The notes under the pieces: generated by a model
What the model was told of the DNA's origin: nothing
The model's input: the letters and a program-made list of their open reading frames with translations, nothing else
Databases searched by the model: none
Shown here: positions 21,344 to 32,266 of the stretch, one piece after another
How the letters are laid out: every line of letters begins with the position of its first letter
Position numbering within the stretch: position 1 is the first letter of the stretch
NCBI GenBank assembly: GCA_964059195.1
Contig: CAXKWD010000002.1
Span: 151,421,042 to 151,485,041 of the forward strand
DNA length: 64,000 nt
DNA from: Ectobius pallidus
Lineage: Eukaryota > Arthropoda > Insecta > Blattodea > Ectobiidae
Reading direction: 5' to 3'
Position numbers and translations under genes: made by a program

Positions 21344-21669
21344 ACTGATGTAACAAAGTGCCAGTATGTTTTTGTTTAATCAGTTATGACTGCAATTATG
21401 ATATGCAGAATATGTTTTTTTTTTAAATTGATTTCCAAGTTAAGATTTATTCATTAAGCAGGGCTTACGGAAGAAGAAAGGTCTACCATCTCGGCCACCT
21501 GGGTCATTTTCACGGTCTAGTTGGATAAGCGCATTTCAATTAATATGTTTTTTGTCATAGCTACCTGTATTTTAATTTCCAAGGCCTTATAAGATCACAG
21601 TAAAACAATAGGCTATGTTGTCAAGATAACTGATTTTATTTTTTTTTATAAATTCTTTCGAATACGTAT
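21344..21669. other. hAT interior without recognisable coding
   Basis: Non-coding sequence between the transposase remnant and the inserted tandem-repeat element; I see nothing else in it. Confidence 0.4.
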
Positions 21670-22552
21670 ATTACCATAAAATAGGCACTAAATTGAGCAT
21701 TACTCCGAAACAGGTCAACCGATTTTATCCATTATGAATAGACGTCTTCCCATGGACATTATAAATGTGTATACCAAGTTTCATAAAAATCCGGTAAAGC
21801 GTATTTGAGTTACCGCGTCTTTAAAATATTCACTAAATTGGGTCTTACTCCGGTACCGGTCTACCGATTTGGTCCAATATCTGTAGACTCTTTCCACGTA
21901 CATTATAAATGGGTATACAAAATTTCAGGAAAATCCAATAAAGCATATTTGAGTTATCGCGACTTCTTATATATTAACATAAAAACACTAAATTGGGCAT
22001 TATTCTGGTACTGGCCAACCGATTTGGTCCAATATCAATAAACGTCTTCCCATGGACATTATAAATGCGTATACGAAGTTTCATAAATATCCGATAAAGC
22101 GTATTTGAGTTATTGCGCCTTTAAAGTAGACACTAAATTGGGTTTTACTCCGGTACCGGTCAACAGATTAGGTTCAAATTCAATAGGGCACTTCTCATGG
22201 ACGTCATAAATGGGTATACCAAGTTTAATGGAAATCCTATACAGCGTATTTGAGTGATGGCGCCTTTCTATTAGAAAGGCGCCATAATCTATTAAAATAG
22301 GCACTAAATTGGGCATTACTCCGGTACCGGTGAACCGATTTGGTTCAATATCAATAGGGTTCTTCCCATGGACATTATAAATGTGTTTTCCAAGTTTCAT
22401 GAAAATCCGAAAAAGCGTATTTGAGTTATGGTGCGTACAGACACACGGACAGACAGACGGACAGACAGACAGACGGACAGACGGACAGACAGACGGAGAG
22501 ACATTTTTTCGTCCACCACACAATCTCATAAAGTACCATACTGGCACTTAAT
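21670..22552 (-). mobile_element. Tandem-repeat element T1, copy 1 (about five ~155-bp units)
   Basis: Units with landmarks 'cactaaattggg-attactccggtaccggt', 'cgatttggtcca-atat', 'catggacattataaatg' and 'aaagcgtatttgagtta' begin near 21683, 21830, 21985, 22128 and 22300. The outer end is 'agtaccatactggcactta' after a GGACAGAC simple-repeat patch at about 22440-22500. An inverted partner lies at 23193-23720. The architecture, unique end plus internal tandem units, occurs in several non-autonomous element types; no transposase or target duplication was found. Confidence 0.75.
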
Positions 22553-22842
22553 AAATATAGGAACTGTCTCACTGATGATTCCTTGTTACACCTACTAAGA
22601 CTGGCAGTTACTAACATAGAAGTGGACATCCACTCTTTAGTGAAGCAGTCTGAAAATCCTCAGTGCTCACATTAAGTTCTAATTTCGGCCTACTGGTAAT
22701 GAATCCTATTTCAACAATTTGGTCTGCTGTACTTTACTGTTATAGTTATGTGAGTGAAACTTTTAGCGTTTGGCCCTCAGCATCAATTGTCGAAATATTT
22801 TGGCCCCCAGTACTTATGAAGTTGGACAGGCCTGATCTGCAT

Positions 22843-23080
22843 CGTCTGGATTATCAGCACTTTGGGTTTGAACTCCAGTAGATTCACTCTTCTTTTTCTT
22901 CTTCTGAGGTTGAACATTCATCAGTTTCCATTTGTATGAAAGATAAGTGAGTTTAGCTGCTCGCTCAGATGATAGGCGGCTACTCTTTTTAGATTGCATG
23001 CATGAAAACGTACTGAATGTATGTTTTGTGGCGGCAGAAGTGTCTGCAGCTCCTAAGATTTGGATGGCCACATCTGTCAA
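22843..23080 (-). pseudogene. hAT transposase C-terminal fragment, P1 left arm
   Basis: A minus-strand frame starting at 23080 encodes the hAT dimerisation region, with ILGAADTSAATKHTFSTF followed by RLSSERAAKLTYLSYKWK and a lysine run. The family reads 'SERxFS-F' and 'NRL..ER..KL.Y..YN' here, so the assignment is firm although the protein is only a fragment. The same segment, inverted, is in the right arm at 26240-26420, where it has an extra stop and frame change. The frame's final residues run into the neighbouring hAT end at 22834. Confidence 0.75.
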
Positions 23081-23192
23081 GTCGCAGGTTCCACTTAGCT
23101 CTCATAAATCATGAAAGAACTAAATTGCCCCCTATACTACAGTAGGATTAGCCTAGACCATGGGACTGATTTTTTATTAATTATCAGACTGT

Positions 23193-23720
23193 AAACTTAT
23201 TAAGTGCCAGTATGGTACTCTATGAGATTGTGTGGGGGACGGGAAAATGTCTGTCCGTCCGTCTATCCGTATGTCTTTACGCGCGATAACTCAAATACGC
23301 TTTATCGGATTTTAATGAAACTTGGTATACGCATTTATAATGTCCATGAAAAGACGCCTATTGATATTGGGCCAAATCGGTTGACTGGTTCCAGAGTAAA
23401 ACCCAATTAAGCGTCTATTTTAATTGTGCGATAACTCAAATACGCTTTATCAAATTTTCATGAAACTCGGTATACGCATTTATAATGTCCATGCGAAGAC
23501 GTGTACTGATATTGGACCAAATCGGTTTGCCGGTACCGGAATAATGCCCAATGTAGTGCCTTTTTATCGTAATATATAACAAAAGGCGCGATAACTCAGC
23601 TACGTATTATCGGATTTTTATGAAATTCGGTATTTATAACGTCCATGGCAAGAAGCCTATTTATTTTGGACCAATTATGTTGGCCGGTACCACAGTAACA
23701 ATTAATTAAAGGTCACATTT
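23193..23720 (+). mobile_element. Tandem-repeat element T1, copy 2
   Basis: It begins 'ttattaagtgccagtatggt' as copy 1 does in inverse orientation, then a CCGTCCGTC patch at about 23250 and three units with 'gcgataactcaaatacgctt' at about 23283, 23428 and 23588. It interrupts the left arm of P1: the right arm continues without it at about 26110. Confidence 0.75.
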
Positions 23721-24269
23721 TTTAATCATATCTATACTACAATGTCGCATTTTTAATCATCGAGGGCTTTGTCTGCAATGCAGTCAGATGTTTGTTTACT
23801 TCCTTTATCTAATTGAAATTGAGTACTACATGAATACTGTTATATACAGAAGGTATATTGCTGTGAAATAATTAGCGGAGTTCTTTGTTACTGAATTTTG
23901 TGAAATGTCGACATATTTTAAGAATTACAAGTTGCAATACTTTTACCTTTGAAAAGATCCTTCACATATGGTTATGAAACTAGACCGTTAAACTGAGCCA
24001 GATTGGAAAAATGGTGACGTCTTGGATTCGTATTCTGGAGGTCGCTGGTTCAAATCCCGTGGCCTTTCAATTTGACATGAATTTTTGTATGTATATTTTT
24101 AAATTTTGTTTGGATTTTTATGCGAGTGTGCGATTGTCAAGATATTACAAATCTGTAGTTCTGCTGATGCTGGACGATTTTAATCTGATTAAAAATATAT
24201 ATTTTCTGCATATCATAATTCCAATTATAATAAAAGCATTCTGGCACTATGTTACATCAGTTTATCTGA
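23721..24269. other. P1 left arm sequence with no counterpart in the right arm
   Basis: No gene is supported. A GGTTCAAATCCCG at about 24048-24060 matches a pol III B box, so a decayed tRNA-derived insertion may be present, but I see no convincing A box. Confidence 0.4.
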
Positions 24270-24605
24270 TTGTTATTATTTTTTAAAAGAAGATGACTTA
24301 GGGTACATTGTTCTGACAATAAGTGAAAAATTATATCATAGGAAAAGGTAATACTTCATTAAGGCAGTACCTAGATAAACATGTGGAATTTTAGTGAAAT
24401 AGTTTCATTTTAAGGTTCGTGGACCGTTAATAAGCAGTAAAACATTCAAAACTAAGGATTTTTATAAATGCTCACTTTTGGGAACATTTCCTGCCCAAGA
24501 AAATTTTATAAATTCCTTCCCACTGGGAATATTTCCGGCCCTCATCACTACTGTGCAGTAGAAATGTATTTTTGTCTCTCTAAAATTTAGTTATATCAAA
24601 AAAGT

Positions 24606-25604
24606 TATATAACCTATTTGTTAAACAAAAATTACATATAACTTTTGCATGTTACATATAACTTGTTAAAGTTATTGTGGGATGGTTTTCTGACAATTGG
24701 TTTGGTGGGATGTTTGTTCTTTAAAAACCCAGAATGAGGGGGTAAGAAAAGGAAGGCTGGGTCCGAGGTCCAAATGTAGATCTATATCTTTAAGGCAGTC
24801 AAACGTTTACCCGCAAAACGTTAAAGAAAAGCTGAATTCAAATAAGTATCTTTAATAACATTGCTTGAACAGTAACAAGAATAGAAATATATATTTAGTA
24901 AAACTGTTAAAGTCAGGTATAAACTGCTTAATTATATATTATCTGAACAAGTTCATGAAAGACTTCTCTCCTGAGAAAGAGTAATTTTTTACACACACTG
25001 ATAGGGACTCAAGTAGAATACTCTACTTTCAACTCACCAAAGATTAGAATTATATAATTGTACCAATACTGCCTTAGGATGAGAAAAATATAGAACAATT
25101 TTTTTTTGCAACTGAGTTATAGTACAGTATCACAGCAAGATCAACTTAATATTATAAAATGGCCATAATAGTTCATGTGAACAGTTTGACTATACCAATA
25201 ATACTTCATAACGTGATAATTGAAATTACTAATGAAGGACAAAAGAGTATAAGCCTATACAATGGTTAATGACTACACGAGGTAACCAATACAAGGGCTA
25301 ATACAAAGGTTCAGGAATATATTTCCCAGAGACAGCTGCTTCTTCAAATAGAGTAAGTATAATTACGACCGTAATAACTATCACTCGAATAAATTTGATT
25401 ATATTATGTAATATTAATCTTATCAAGAAAGTCGTAAGACTTATAGAATTACAAAATGAATAATGGTAGTCGTAACAAGATCAATATAGAATTACTAACA
25501 GTTAGGTAAAGTACCTACAGAGGTAACATGAAAATAGTTTTACCTTTCATATGTTGAAACGAAATTACTAACAAAGAAATAGCAGAGATTACATGAAGAA
25601 GGTT
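24606..25604. other. Loop of palindrome P1
   Basis: About 1 kb of AT-rich unpaired sequence between the arms. Only short frames occur and I recognise nothing in it. Confidence 0.55.
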
Positions 25605-26214
25605 TTTCTCAGAATTATGTAACTAAAGTTTAGAGAGACAAAAAGACATTTGTACTGCACAGTAGTGATGTGGGCCGGAAATATTCCCAGTGAGAAGGAA
25701 TTTATAAAATTTCCTTGGGCAGGCAATATTCCCAAAAGTGAGCATTTATAAAAATCCTTAGTTTTGAATGTTTTGCTGCTTATCAACGGTCCAGGAACCT
25801 TAAAATGAAACTATCTCAGTAAAATTCCACATGTTGATCAAGAAACCGTCTAGGGAAGTATTACCTTTTCCTATGATATAATTTTCCACTTATTGTCAGA
25901 ACAATGTACCCTAAGTCATCTTCTTTAAAAAATAATAGTTCGTGATAATCTCTTAGGTTTTCAGTATAAACTTATATGTTATAAAGTGATACCTCACACT
26001 TATTTAAATAGGATTAAAGATAAGTAATTTAACATAATTTTTAATACATTGTATTGGTATTTAAAATAAAATGCCAGAAACGAACACCTTCAATTTACTC
26101 AAACCAAAATTTATATATAATTAATTTACAGTCTAATAATTAATCATAAATCAGTCCCACGGTCTAGGCTAATCCTACTGTAGTTTAGGGGGAAATTTAG
26201 TTCTTTCATGATTT

Positions 26215-26630
26215 ATGAGGGCTAAGAGGAACCTGCGACTTGGGAGATGTGGCCATCCAAATTTTAGGAGCTGCAGTTACTTCTGCCGCCACAAAACGTA
26301 CATCAGTACGTTTTCAAGCATGCAATCTAAAAAGAGGAACCGCCTATCATCTGAGCGAGCAGCTAAACTCACTTATCTTTCATACAACTGGAAACTGATG
26401 AATGCTCAACCTCAGAAGTAGAAAAAGAAGAGTGAATCTACTGAAGTTCAAACCCAAAGTGCTGGTAATCCAGATGATCCAGATAAAGGGAAGGACCAAG
26501 AAGAAAACCTAGATGATGATGATGATGAAGGTCATGCTAACAGTGGTAATATTGTCATCCTTTTTGATCAAGAAGAAAAAGAAGAGGATGATGAAGTAAA
26601 TCTAATGGATTTCAATGGAAATGATTAGGC
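26215..26630 (+). pseudogene. hAT transposase C-terminal fragment with acidic tail, P1 right arm
   Basis: This is the mirror copy of 22843-23080. Frames here read ILGAAVTSAATKRT, then, after a frame change, STFSSMQSKKRNRLSSER and AAKLTYLSYNWKLMN. After an in-frame stop at 26419-26421 the same frame goes on with a polar stretch and a DDDDDEG acidic tail to about 26630. It lacks the catalytic core and cannot be functional. Confidence 0.72.
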
Positions 26631-27111
26631 CAACTTGTAAGATGAAGTCAAGATCATACATTTAAAGAAAGCAAATAGGTCTATTCCTAAAAGTTGTTTG
26701 GGGTCGTACAGTTTATGATTATTACTGTAATTTGTGTCTAATTAATAGTCAATCTCTTCAATGAACTCTTTTGTTAATCTTCTGTATTGATCTTCAAGAA
26801 CCAGGGCAAATTTTAATTAACTTATTTTCATTGTTAACTATGTGAAAACCCAGTATTACAATATTTTATACTTAAATAATTAATGTTCATTTTTCATGTT
26901 ATTTCATTAATTATATATTAATATTTGAACTGATGACAGTTTTTAGTTTTACTTAACCTAATCATGAATAAATTTAAGTGACAAATAGGTATCTGAGTTA
27001 TCTTGCTCGTAAATCATGAATTCCAGGGAATTTATGAAATTTTGGGAACATTTCCGGCAACATTCCCTGGAAATATTTCCTCGAGATGAGGTACCCGCCA
27101 GATGGCGCTTT

Positions 27112-27190
27112 GAATTGAACTCTGGCGTAGCTCAGTTGGTAAGACCATTGGGACGGATAGCCAAAGAGGAATTTTCTCCCATAATATTAT
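27112..27190 (+). repeat. tRNA-headed SINE (family S1) lacking its B box
   Basis: It reads CTGGCGTAGCTCAGTTGGTA (A box) and 'ggatagccaaa' but then jumps to 'gaggaattttctccc', so the segment with GGTTCAAGTCC is deleted. It is the inverted counterpart of 19126-19540 in the left arm, where two copies and ~200 bp between them are present. Confidence 0.75.
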
Positions 27191-27442
27191 CAGAATATTA
27201 TCTCAACCATCTTCTGTAACATCTTACTAGATATTGATGAATTAAATTTTCCGTTTGTTTGTATAAAGAAACTGTCCACCTAACCACAAGTAATTAGATT
27301 TATCCAAAAGTTCAACCTATGCAACGTTTACTATGCTTTTCAGAAGTACAAGTAATAATAATATATCCTAATCTCCCATATATGCCCTCTACAAAACTCT
27401 CATTCGTAATATTAACAATTTTCCATATCTTGATGGCGCTGA

Positions 27443-27862
27443 TTCTCTTCTTTTATCTCAGTTTTACCTCTCTCTTTTAGGATTTAAGCGACCCAAGCCG
27501 TCCTGGCATAACAGGGCCGCAACCTGTAGGGAGAGGGATTATCTTTGGAACACATACATACTTTTTTGACCAGACAACGGCATGGAGGGCCTCCCCGGAT
27601 GAGTGATCAGCCCAATGCCGGGACCACCTTCGAGACAACACGAACACATAGGACGAGACACACCATTCACACACACTCACTGCAGACAAGGCGAGGATGG
27701 GATATCTGGGGACCACAAGGGCCTAAGGTTACCCGACATTTGTCTCACAGGTGAGGAAAACCCCAGAAAAAACCTACCTAGGTAACTTGTCCCGACCAGG
27801 AATCGAACCCGGGCCCGCTTCGTGAGAGGAGCGAACGCATCCCCTTTGCCACAGCGGTGGAC
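27443..27862 (-). mobile_element. Full-length tRNA-derived SINE (family S2) in the P1 right arm
   Basis: This 420-bp insertion is flanked by GATGGCGCTGA (27432-27442) and GATGACGCTGA (27863-27873), an 11-bp target duplication with one mismatch. On the minus strand the head contains a B box GGGTTCGATTCC and an A-box-like region near GTGGCAAAGGGGATGCG; the 3' end is 'aggtaaaactgagataaaag'. Copies A (near 18836) and C (near 31100) of the P1 terminal repeat show the uninterrupted target. A 5'-truncated copy of the same family sits in the transposase at 61627. Confidence 0.85.
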
Positions 27863-28140
27863 GATGACGCTGAGATATCGTATAAATGGTTATGTCCAAA
27901 TATTATCACAGAATATATAGTATTAAAAGCTATTGTCAATCACACAGTAGTCAATTACACATTAAAACTAGCAAATATTGTCTTAACCACTTAGAAATTG
28001 TTAAAATAATTAAAATTGTATTAAATTTATATATCATGTATAACAATTGGTTGGTTAGGTTAAAAGGTGTGCACTATCATTCTATTGTCTGTTGCATCTC
28101 TATTATGCATATGTAAATTTTCAGCAAATTATTGTTAATA

Positions 28141-30553
28141 TAGGCGAACTGAAATCCAGTTTGAGCCGAATTTAAAAATCCGCCTCCTTGGCCCTCTGGT
28201 GTGTGTTAGATGCTTCATTATTTTTCATACTGTGTGGTGCTGCCACCTATTTTCTCTTTCCTATTCAGCCATGACGCGCAAGCCCGAGTTAGTGGGTGTT
28301 CGTCTTTCTCCGAGTGTAGTTGTGGCTGCGAGTTCGTCCTCTTATCAGACGTGAGTAGTATATTGCTTCATGAAATTGATTGAGTTTGTTGCTCCTTGCA
28401 ACTGTTGTAAGCTTTTCATTATGGATAAATTTCATTTTTTAATATCAAGAAGCATTCACCGTGGGACTAGTATCTTATGCAGTTGAGTCATTTCATTACT
28501 TCATATTATAATTCTTAACTCAGGTATGCTGAGTAATCCCTTCATTACGCATTAACCTTGTTGCACAGTAATTCGCACTGTTATATTTGCCTATTTTTTA
28601 ATATTAGTATGACAATTTCTAATTTCCCAAGTGGCCGCCATATTGGTTGTTCAGGAGGTCACGTCTACCTAAGGGCTTTGCTGACGCATAATATGTAGGT
28701 ATATCAGGCTGTTCCCTATGTAGGTTTCAGTAATTGTATTTAGCCTGTGTCGTGCTAATGATTTTCCGTTTAAGGAATTCCCATATTGGTTATGAGAAGC
28801 ATATTTCCCTTATAAAGCATTGTGAGTGGAGTCTTTATAATTCAACATTTTCACGTAATGTAAGATTGTGCTGTTGAACCTTCTAGATACTACGGTTTTG
28901 GGTCCCCATAACTGACTACTCTGTTAGTGTAATTCTTTTCAATTTAATTATGCTTGATTTTATAGCAAGCTGTGTTCTTAAGGTATTAGTGGGAGTGTAG
29001 CCACAGCCTATTTTCGTTATTTCCAGGTATAACTTTACTGAGATGTTAGGCGTAATAAGCTTGACTGAATACTAAATTCATCTTGGGTAATGCTGTCATG
29101 TACCGTGATGTTGCACATTGGAATCTTGTATGAGTGATATTTCTATATTAATTTGACTCTGGTACACATAGAAAGACTCAACAAGCTCTGATAATCAAGT
29201 TCCTTGTTCTAAGAAATTCTAAGTTAATAATAATAATTCTTTATGCACCTTTGATTTTCATAATTAACTTCTTATCCGTATTGCAAGGTGATATGGTGTC
29301 TGTCATTTCTGCCTAATTATCATGGTGTATTTAAATTAAAGTTCTCATAATTCCTTACTTGTTTTACATTTCAGTACAGGAAAGATTCCCTTAATATAGT
29401 AATTCAGTAAGACTTTCCTGATTGGATTTTCTATATTTCATTATTTCGTATTTCCACATTTAATTTTAATTTTCTTTCTATTAGTCAAGTTTGTTGAACA
29501 TTTGTACTTATATTTCTTGCAGATAGTATAGATTAATCCTTTCTCAGGTGGCCTGTGTATTATTTCTAAGTAACATCGATATGTAGTGAGATCCATATTG
29601 GAGAGAAACCATTCTCATGTATCGCTAGCTACTTTAATAATACTTATTTCCCTATTTCCCTTATTTCACTCACTAGGTATTGTTATATTGAACTTATTAA
29701 CTGGTAGTACAAGATTCCAGTGTAGTTTGAATAACTTAATCTCATTGATGGAAGAGAAATTAACTTATCCTTATTCATAACTTAATCTCTGATGAAAGAG
29801 AAATTAACTTATTCTTATTCAGAATTTAATCCCATTGCTGATAGAGTTAATTTATTTATTTCATTCAGAACTTGTTAATATTTTTTTCTATTGAGACAGC
29901 TTTTAGGCTGCTTAATTGCCATATTGGAGAGAAACCATTCTCATGTATAATTAGCTACTCTAATAATACTTACTTCCCTTGAAATCACTAGGTATTATTA
30001 TTGACATTATTTGCTGATAGTATACCCTTCCAGTGTAGTAGATTCTTGAGTAGTTATTTTCTTACATATTTCTGTTCAAGACATCAGTCGAGTGGTTAAT
30101 TACCTGGAATTATCTTGATTAGATGGTTTGTTTAATTGATTAGCGTTTTCCCTAATAGAGAAATTTTACTGATTCTATAGGATTTAATTACATACAATAT
30201 ATACTGCATATATTAATATATTTTGAAGGTTGAAGTACTTATGCTCTTATTTGTTGAGTGGTTGGTCTTACCTTTATATTCTTGTTACATGTTAAGATTT
30301 GTTATTAAAGAGAGAGAGTCACATGGATATTGTTTCTCCCTTAATCATGTGTGGGCAAACATTGTGGATTCCCATACCGCGAAAGGATAAGATCTACGGA
30401 CGGGTTGGTTCCTGCCATACAATTATACCTATTAGTATGCCTTCAATCATCTAAACAAATAAATCAATTACTATTATCAGTAGATAGTGGGAATATCAGA
30501 TTACTTACCTTTACCTAATTGTAGACTAATTGTAGATTAATATTAACCAAATT
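28141..30553. other. Long AT-rich stretch with no gene, containing one internal duplication
   Basis: Only short random frames are present. A block starting 'ccatattggagagaaaccat' occurs at 29595 and again at 29921, with similarity for about 120 bp, a tandem duplication of ~326 bp. Within it, 'gagaaattaacttatt' is repeated twice more at about 29755 and 29800. I recognise no gene or mobile element; a decayed LTR or UTR is possible. Confidence 0.5.
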
Positions 30554-30764
30554 GGTGATGGTTCATGGTAGTATCGCGTTGCATTAAATTAACTTTGTGG
30601 TATTTATTTCTCTCTTGGATACGTTCATTTCGATCATATCTTGATCATCAGTCCCTATTTATAACTGTAAAATTCGACGTCCGGATTGCCTGAGTACAAC
30701 TGTGATACTAAAAGATGCTACAAAGTTAAATTAATGCAACGCGATACTACCATGAACCATCACC
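30554..30764. mobile_element. MITE-like hairpin element with ~46-bp inverted repeats
   Basis: GGTGATGGTTCATGGTAGTA at 30554 and its inverse ending at 30764 start arms that match almost perfectly for about 46 bp, separated by about 115 bp. Imperfect pairing (AACCA/TGGTT) extends a few bases further outwards on each side. No clear target duplication is seen and there is no coding capacity. Confidence 0.8.
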
Positions 30765-30794
30765 AGTGTGGTTTATACTACAATTACTGGACTT

Positions 30795-31295
30795 CAGTGC
30801 GCCTGCGAGTTATTTTATATTAATGGCAATAATTTGCTGAGAAGTGGTTGGCAAATTTACATATGCATAATAGACATGCAACAGACAATGGTATGATAGT
30901 GCACAGCTTTTAACCTAACTAACCAATTGTTATACATGATATATAAATTTAATACAATTTTAATAATTTTCCAATTTCTAATTGGTTATGTCAACATTTG
31001 CTAGTTTGAATGTGTAATTGAGTACAGTGTGATCAACGATAGTTTTTACTACTATATATTCTGTGAAAATATTTGGACATATCCATTTATACCATATATC
31101 AGCGCCATCAAGATATGGAACATTAACGAAGATTCTTATAATATTACATATGACAGTATTGTAGAGGAACATATATGTGAGACTAGGTTACATTATTATT
31201 ATACTATTGTACACCTGAAGACATAGTAAACGTTGCATAGATTGAACGTTTGGATAAATCTAATTATTTGTGGTTAGGTGGACAGTTTCTTGTTA
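30795..31295 (+). repeat. P1 terminal repeat, third dispersed copy (C)
   Basis: It matches copy A over 'ttatacatgatatataaatt' to 'tggttaggtggacagtttct' and copy B additionally at the outer end ('ggcaataatttgctga', 'tttacatatgcataatag'). It is not accompanied by the remainder of the P1 arm, so the terminal repeat also exists on its own. Confidence 0.8.
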
Positions 31296-31800
31296 CTGTA
31301 TATTCGCTGCAAAATGTACATGTAGCAGGTTACATGTAACAAATTACACATTTCCCACTCCATGTGGGAAAGGTATAACTTGTTAAATAACACAAAAATT
31401 AGTTATATAACACAATTTTATCTCTAACAAGTTACATGTATTTGTAACAATTTTGGAAAACGTGTTATATAACCCAAGTTATATAAACAAGTTACATAGT
31501 GTAAACGCAGCTAACGGAACGTAAACGCAGAAATATAGTTATTTAACACAAAAATCAGTTATATAACACAATGTTATATGTACAAATTGGCATGTATTTG
31601 TAACAATTTTGGAAAACGTGTTATATAACCCAAGTTATATAAACAAGTTACATAATGTAAACGCAGAAATATAGTTATATAACACAAAAATCAGTTATAT
31701 AACAAAATGTATATGTAAAAATTGGCATGTATTTGTAACAATTTTGGAAAACATGTTATATAACTCAAGTTATATTAAACAAGTTACATAGTGTAAACCC
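31296..31800. repeat. Tandem array of ~130-bp units
   Basis: Three units are clear, each containing 'tatttgtaacaattttggaa', 'gttatataacccaagttata' and 'acaagttacatagtgtaaac', with landmarks at about 31440, 31589 and 31731. The words TTATATAAC and GTTATATAA alternate, so each unit also has internal palindromes. No coding potential is visible. Confidence 0.8.
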
Positions 31801-31949
31801 AGCTTAAGATGTGTAAGCCATACACATCCGCACGTAATTGATGGAAGGAAATGGTGTTGTGCTTCCAGATCACACCTTTTCTGAATGGAGCCAGGAAATT
31901 ACGAAGCTGAAGACGTCGGAAGTAATTAGACTGTCAACTAGGAGGCAGA

Positions 31950-32253
31950 GAGGTACGCCGTAGCGTAGTGGTCGAGGCGCTGCGCTACAGACCGGAAGGT
32001 CGCGGGTTCGATTCCCGATGAGGTCGTTGGAGTTTTTCAATTGGCCTAATCCTTCTGGTGGCACTATGGCCCTGGGGTCGACTCAGCCTCTAACAGAAAT
32101 GAGTGCCAGGAGCAATCCTGGGGGTAAAGGCGGCCGGTGCGTAAGGCTGACAACCTTACCACCTTAATGTGCCGAATGTCCAAAATCTAGGAGCCTCAAC
32201 CTCCTGGAACCCTCTGGGCCTCCATGGCCTGTATAGGGATCACTTTACCTTTT
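31950..32253 (+). mobile_element. Complete tRNA-derived SINE (family S3) with 13-bp target duplication
   Basis: The insertion lies between two perfect copies of ACTAGGAGGCAGA (31937-31949 and 32254-32266). The head has an A box in CGTAGCGTAGTGGTCGAGGC and a B box GGGTTCGATTCCC about 35 bp on, spaced as in a tRNA; the body and 3' end ('gggatcactttaccttt') follow. The perfect duplication indicates a recent L1-type retroposition. Confidence 0.9.
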
Positions 32254-32266
32254 ACTAGGAGGCAGA

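Larger units (their letters stand above)
20149..22834 (+). mobile_element. hAT transposon inserted into the P1 left arm
   Basis: The ends are perfect inverted CAGGCCTGTCCAAC and GTTGGACAGGCCTG. They are flanked by the 8-bp duplication ATCTGGAT (20141-20148) and ATCTGCAT (22835-22842), one mismatch, as expected for hAT. The opposite arm of P1 at 26468-26485 shows the uninterrupted target. Inside are hAT transposase fragments on the plus strand and a separate tandem-repeat element (about 21670-22552). Confidence 0.88.
18664..28140. repeat. Giant inverted repeat P1 with hAT remnants in both arms
   Basis: Left arm 18664-24605 and right arm 25605-28140 are reverse complements in successive collinear blocks: 18664-19180 with 27175-28045, 19540-20148 with 26475-27110, 22835-23190 with 26110-26470, and 24270-24605 with 25605-25935. 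The loop is 24606-25604. The left arm is longer because it holds a hAT insertion (20149-22834) and a tandem-repeat element (about 23193-23720); the right arm holds a SINE (27443-27862). Each arm contains, in opposite orientation, the end of a hAT transposase gene, so this may be two head-to-head copies of one hAT-derived element. Arms are diverged at visible but modest levels. Confidence 0.85.

Noticed and set aside
22110..22629. Frames with repeated SVCPSV
   Set aside because: Translation of a GGACAGAC simple repeat.
24035..24062. Possible tRNA gene
   Set aside because: Only a B-box-like sequence is present; no A box at proper distance and no cloverleaf.
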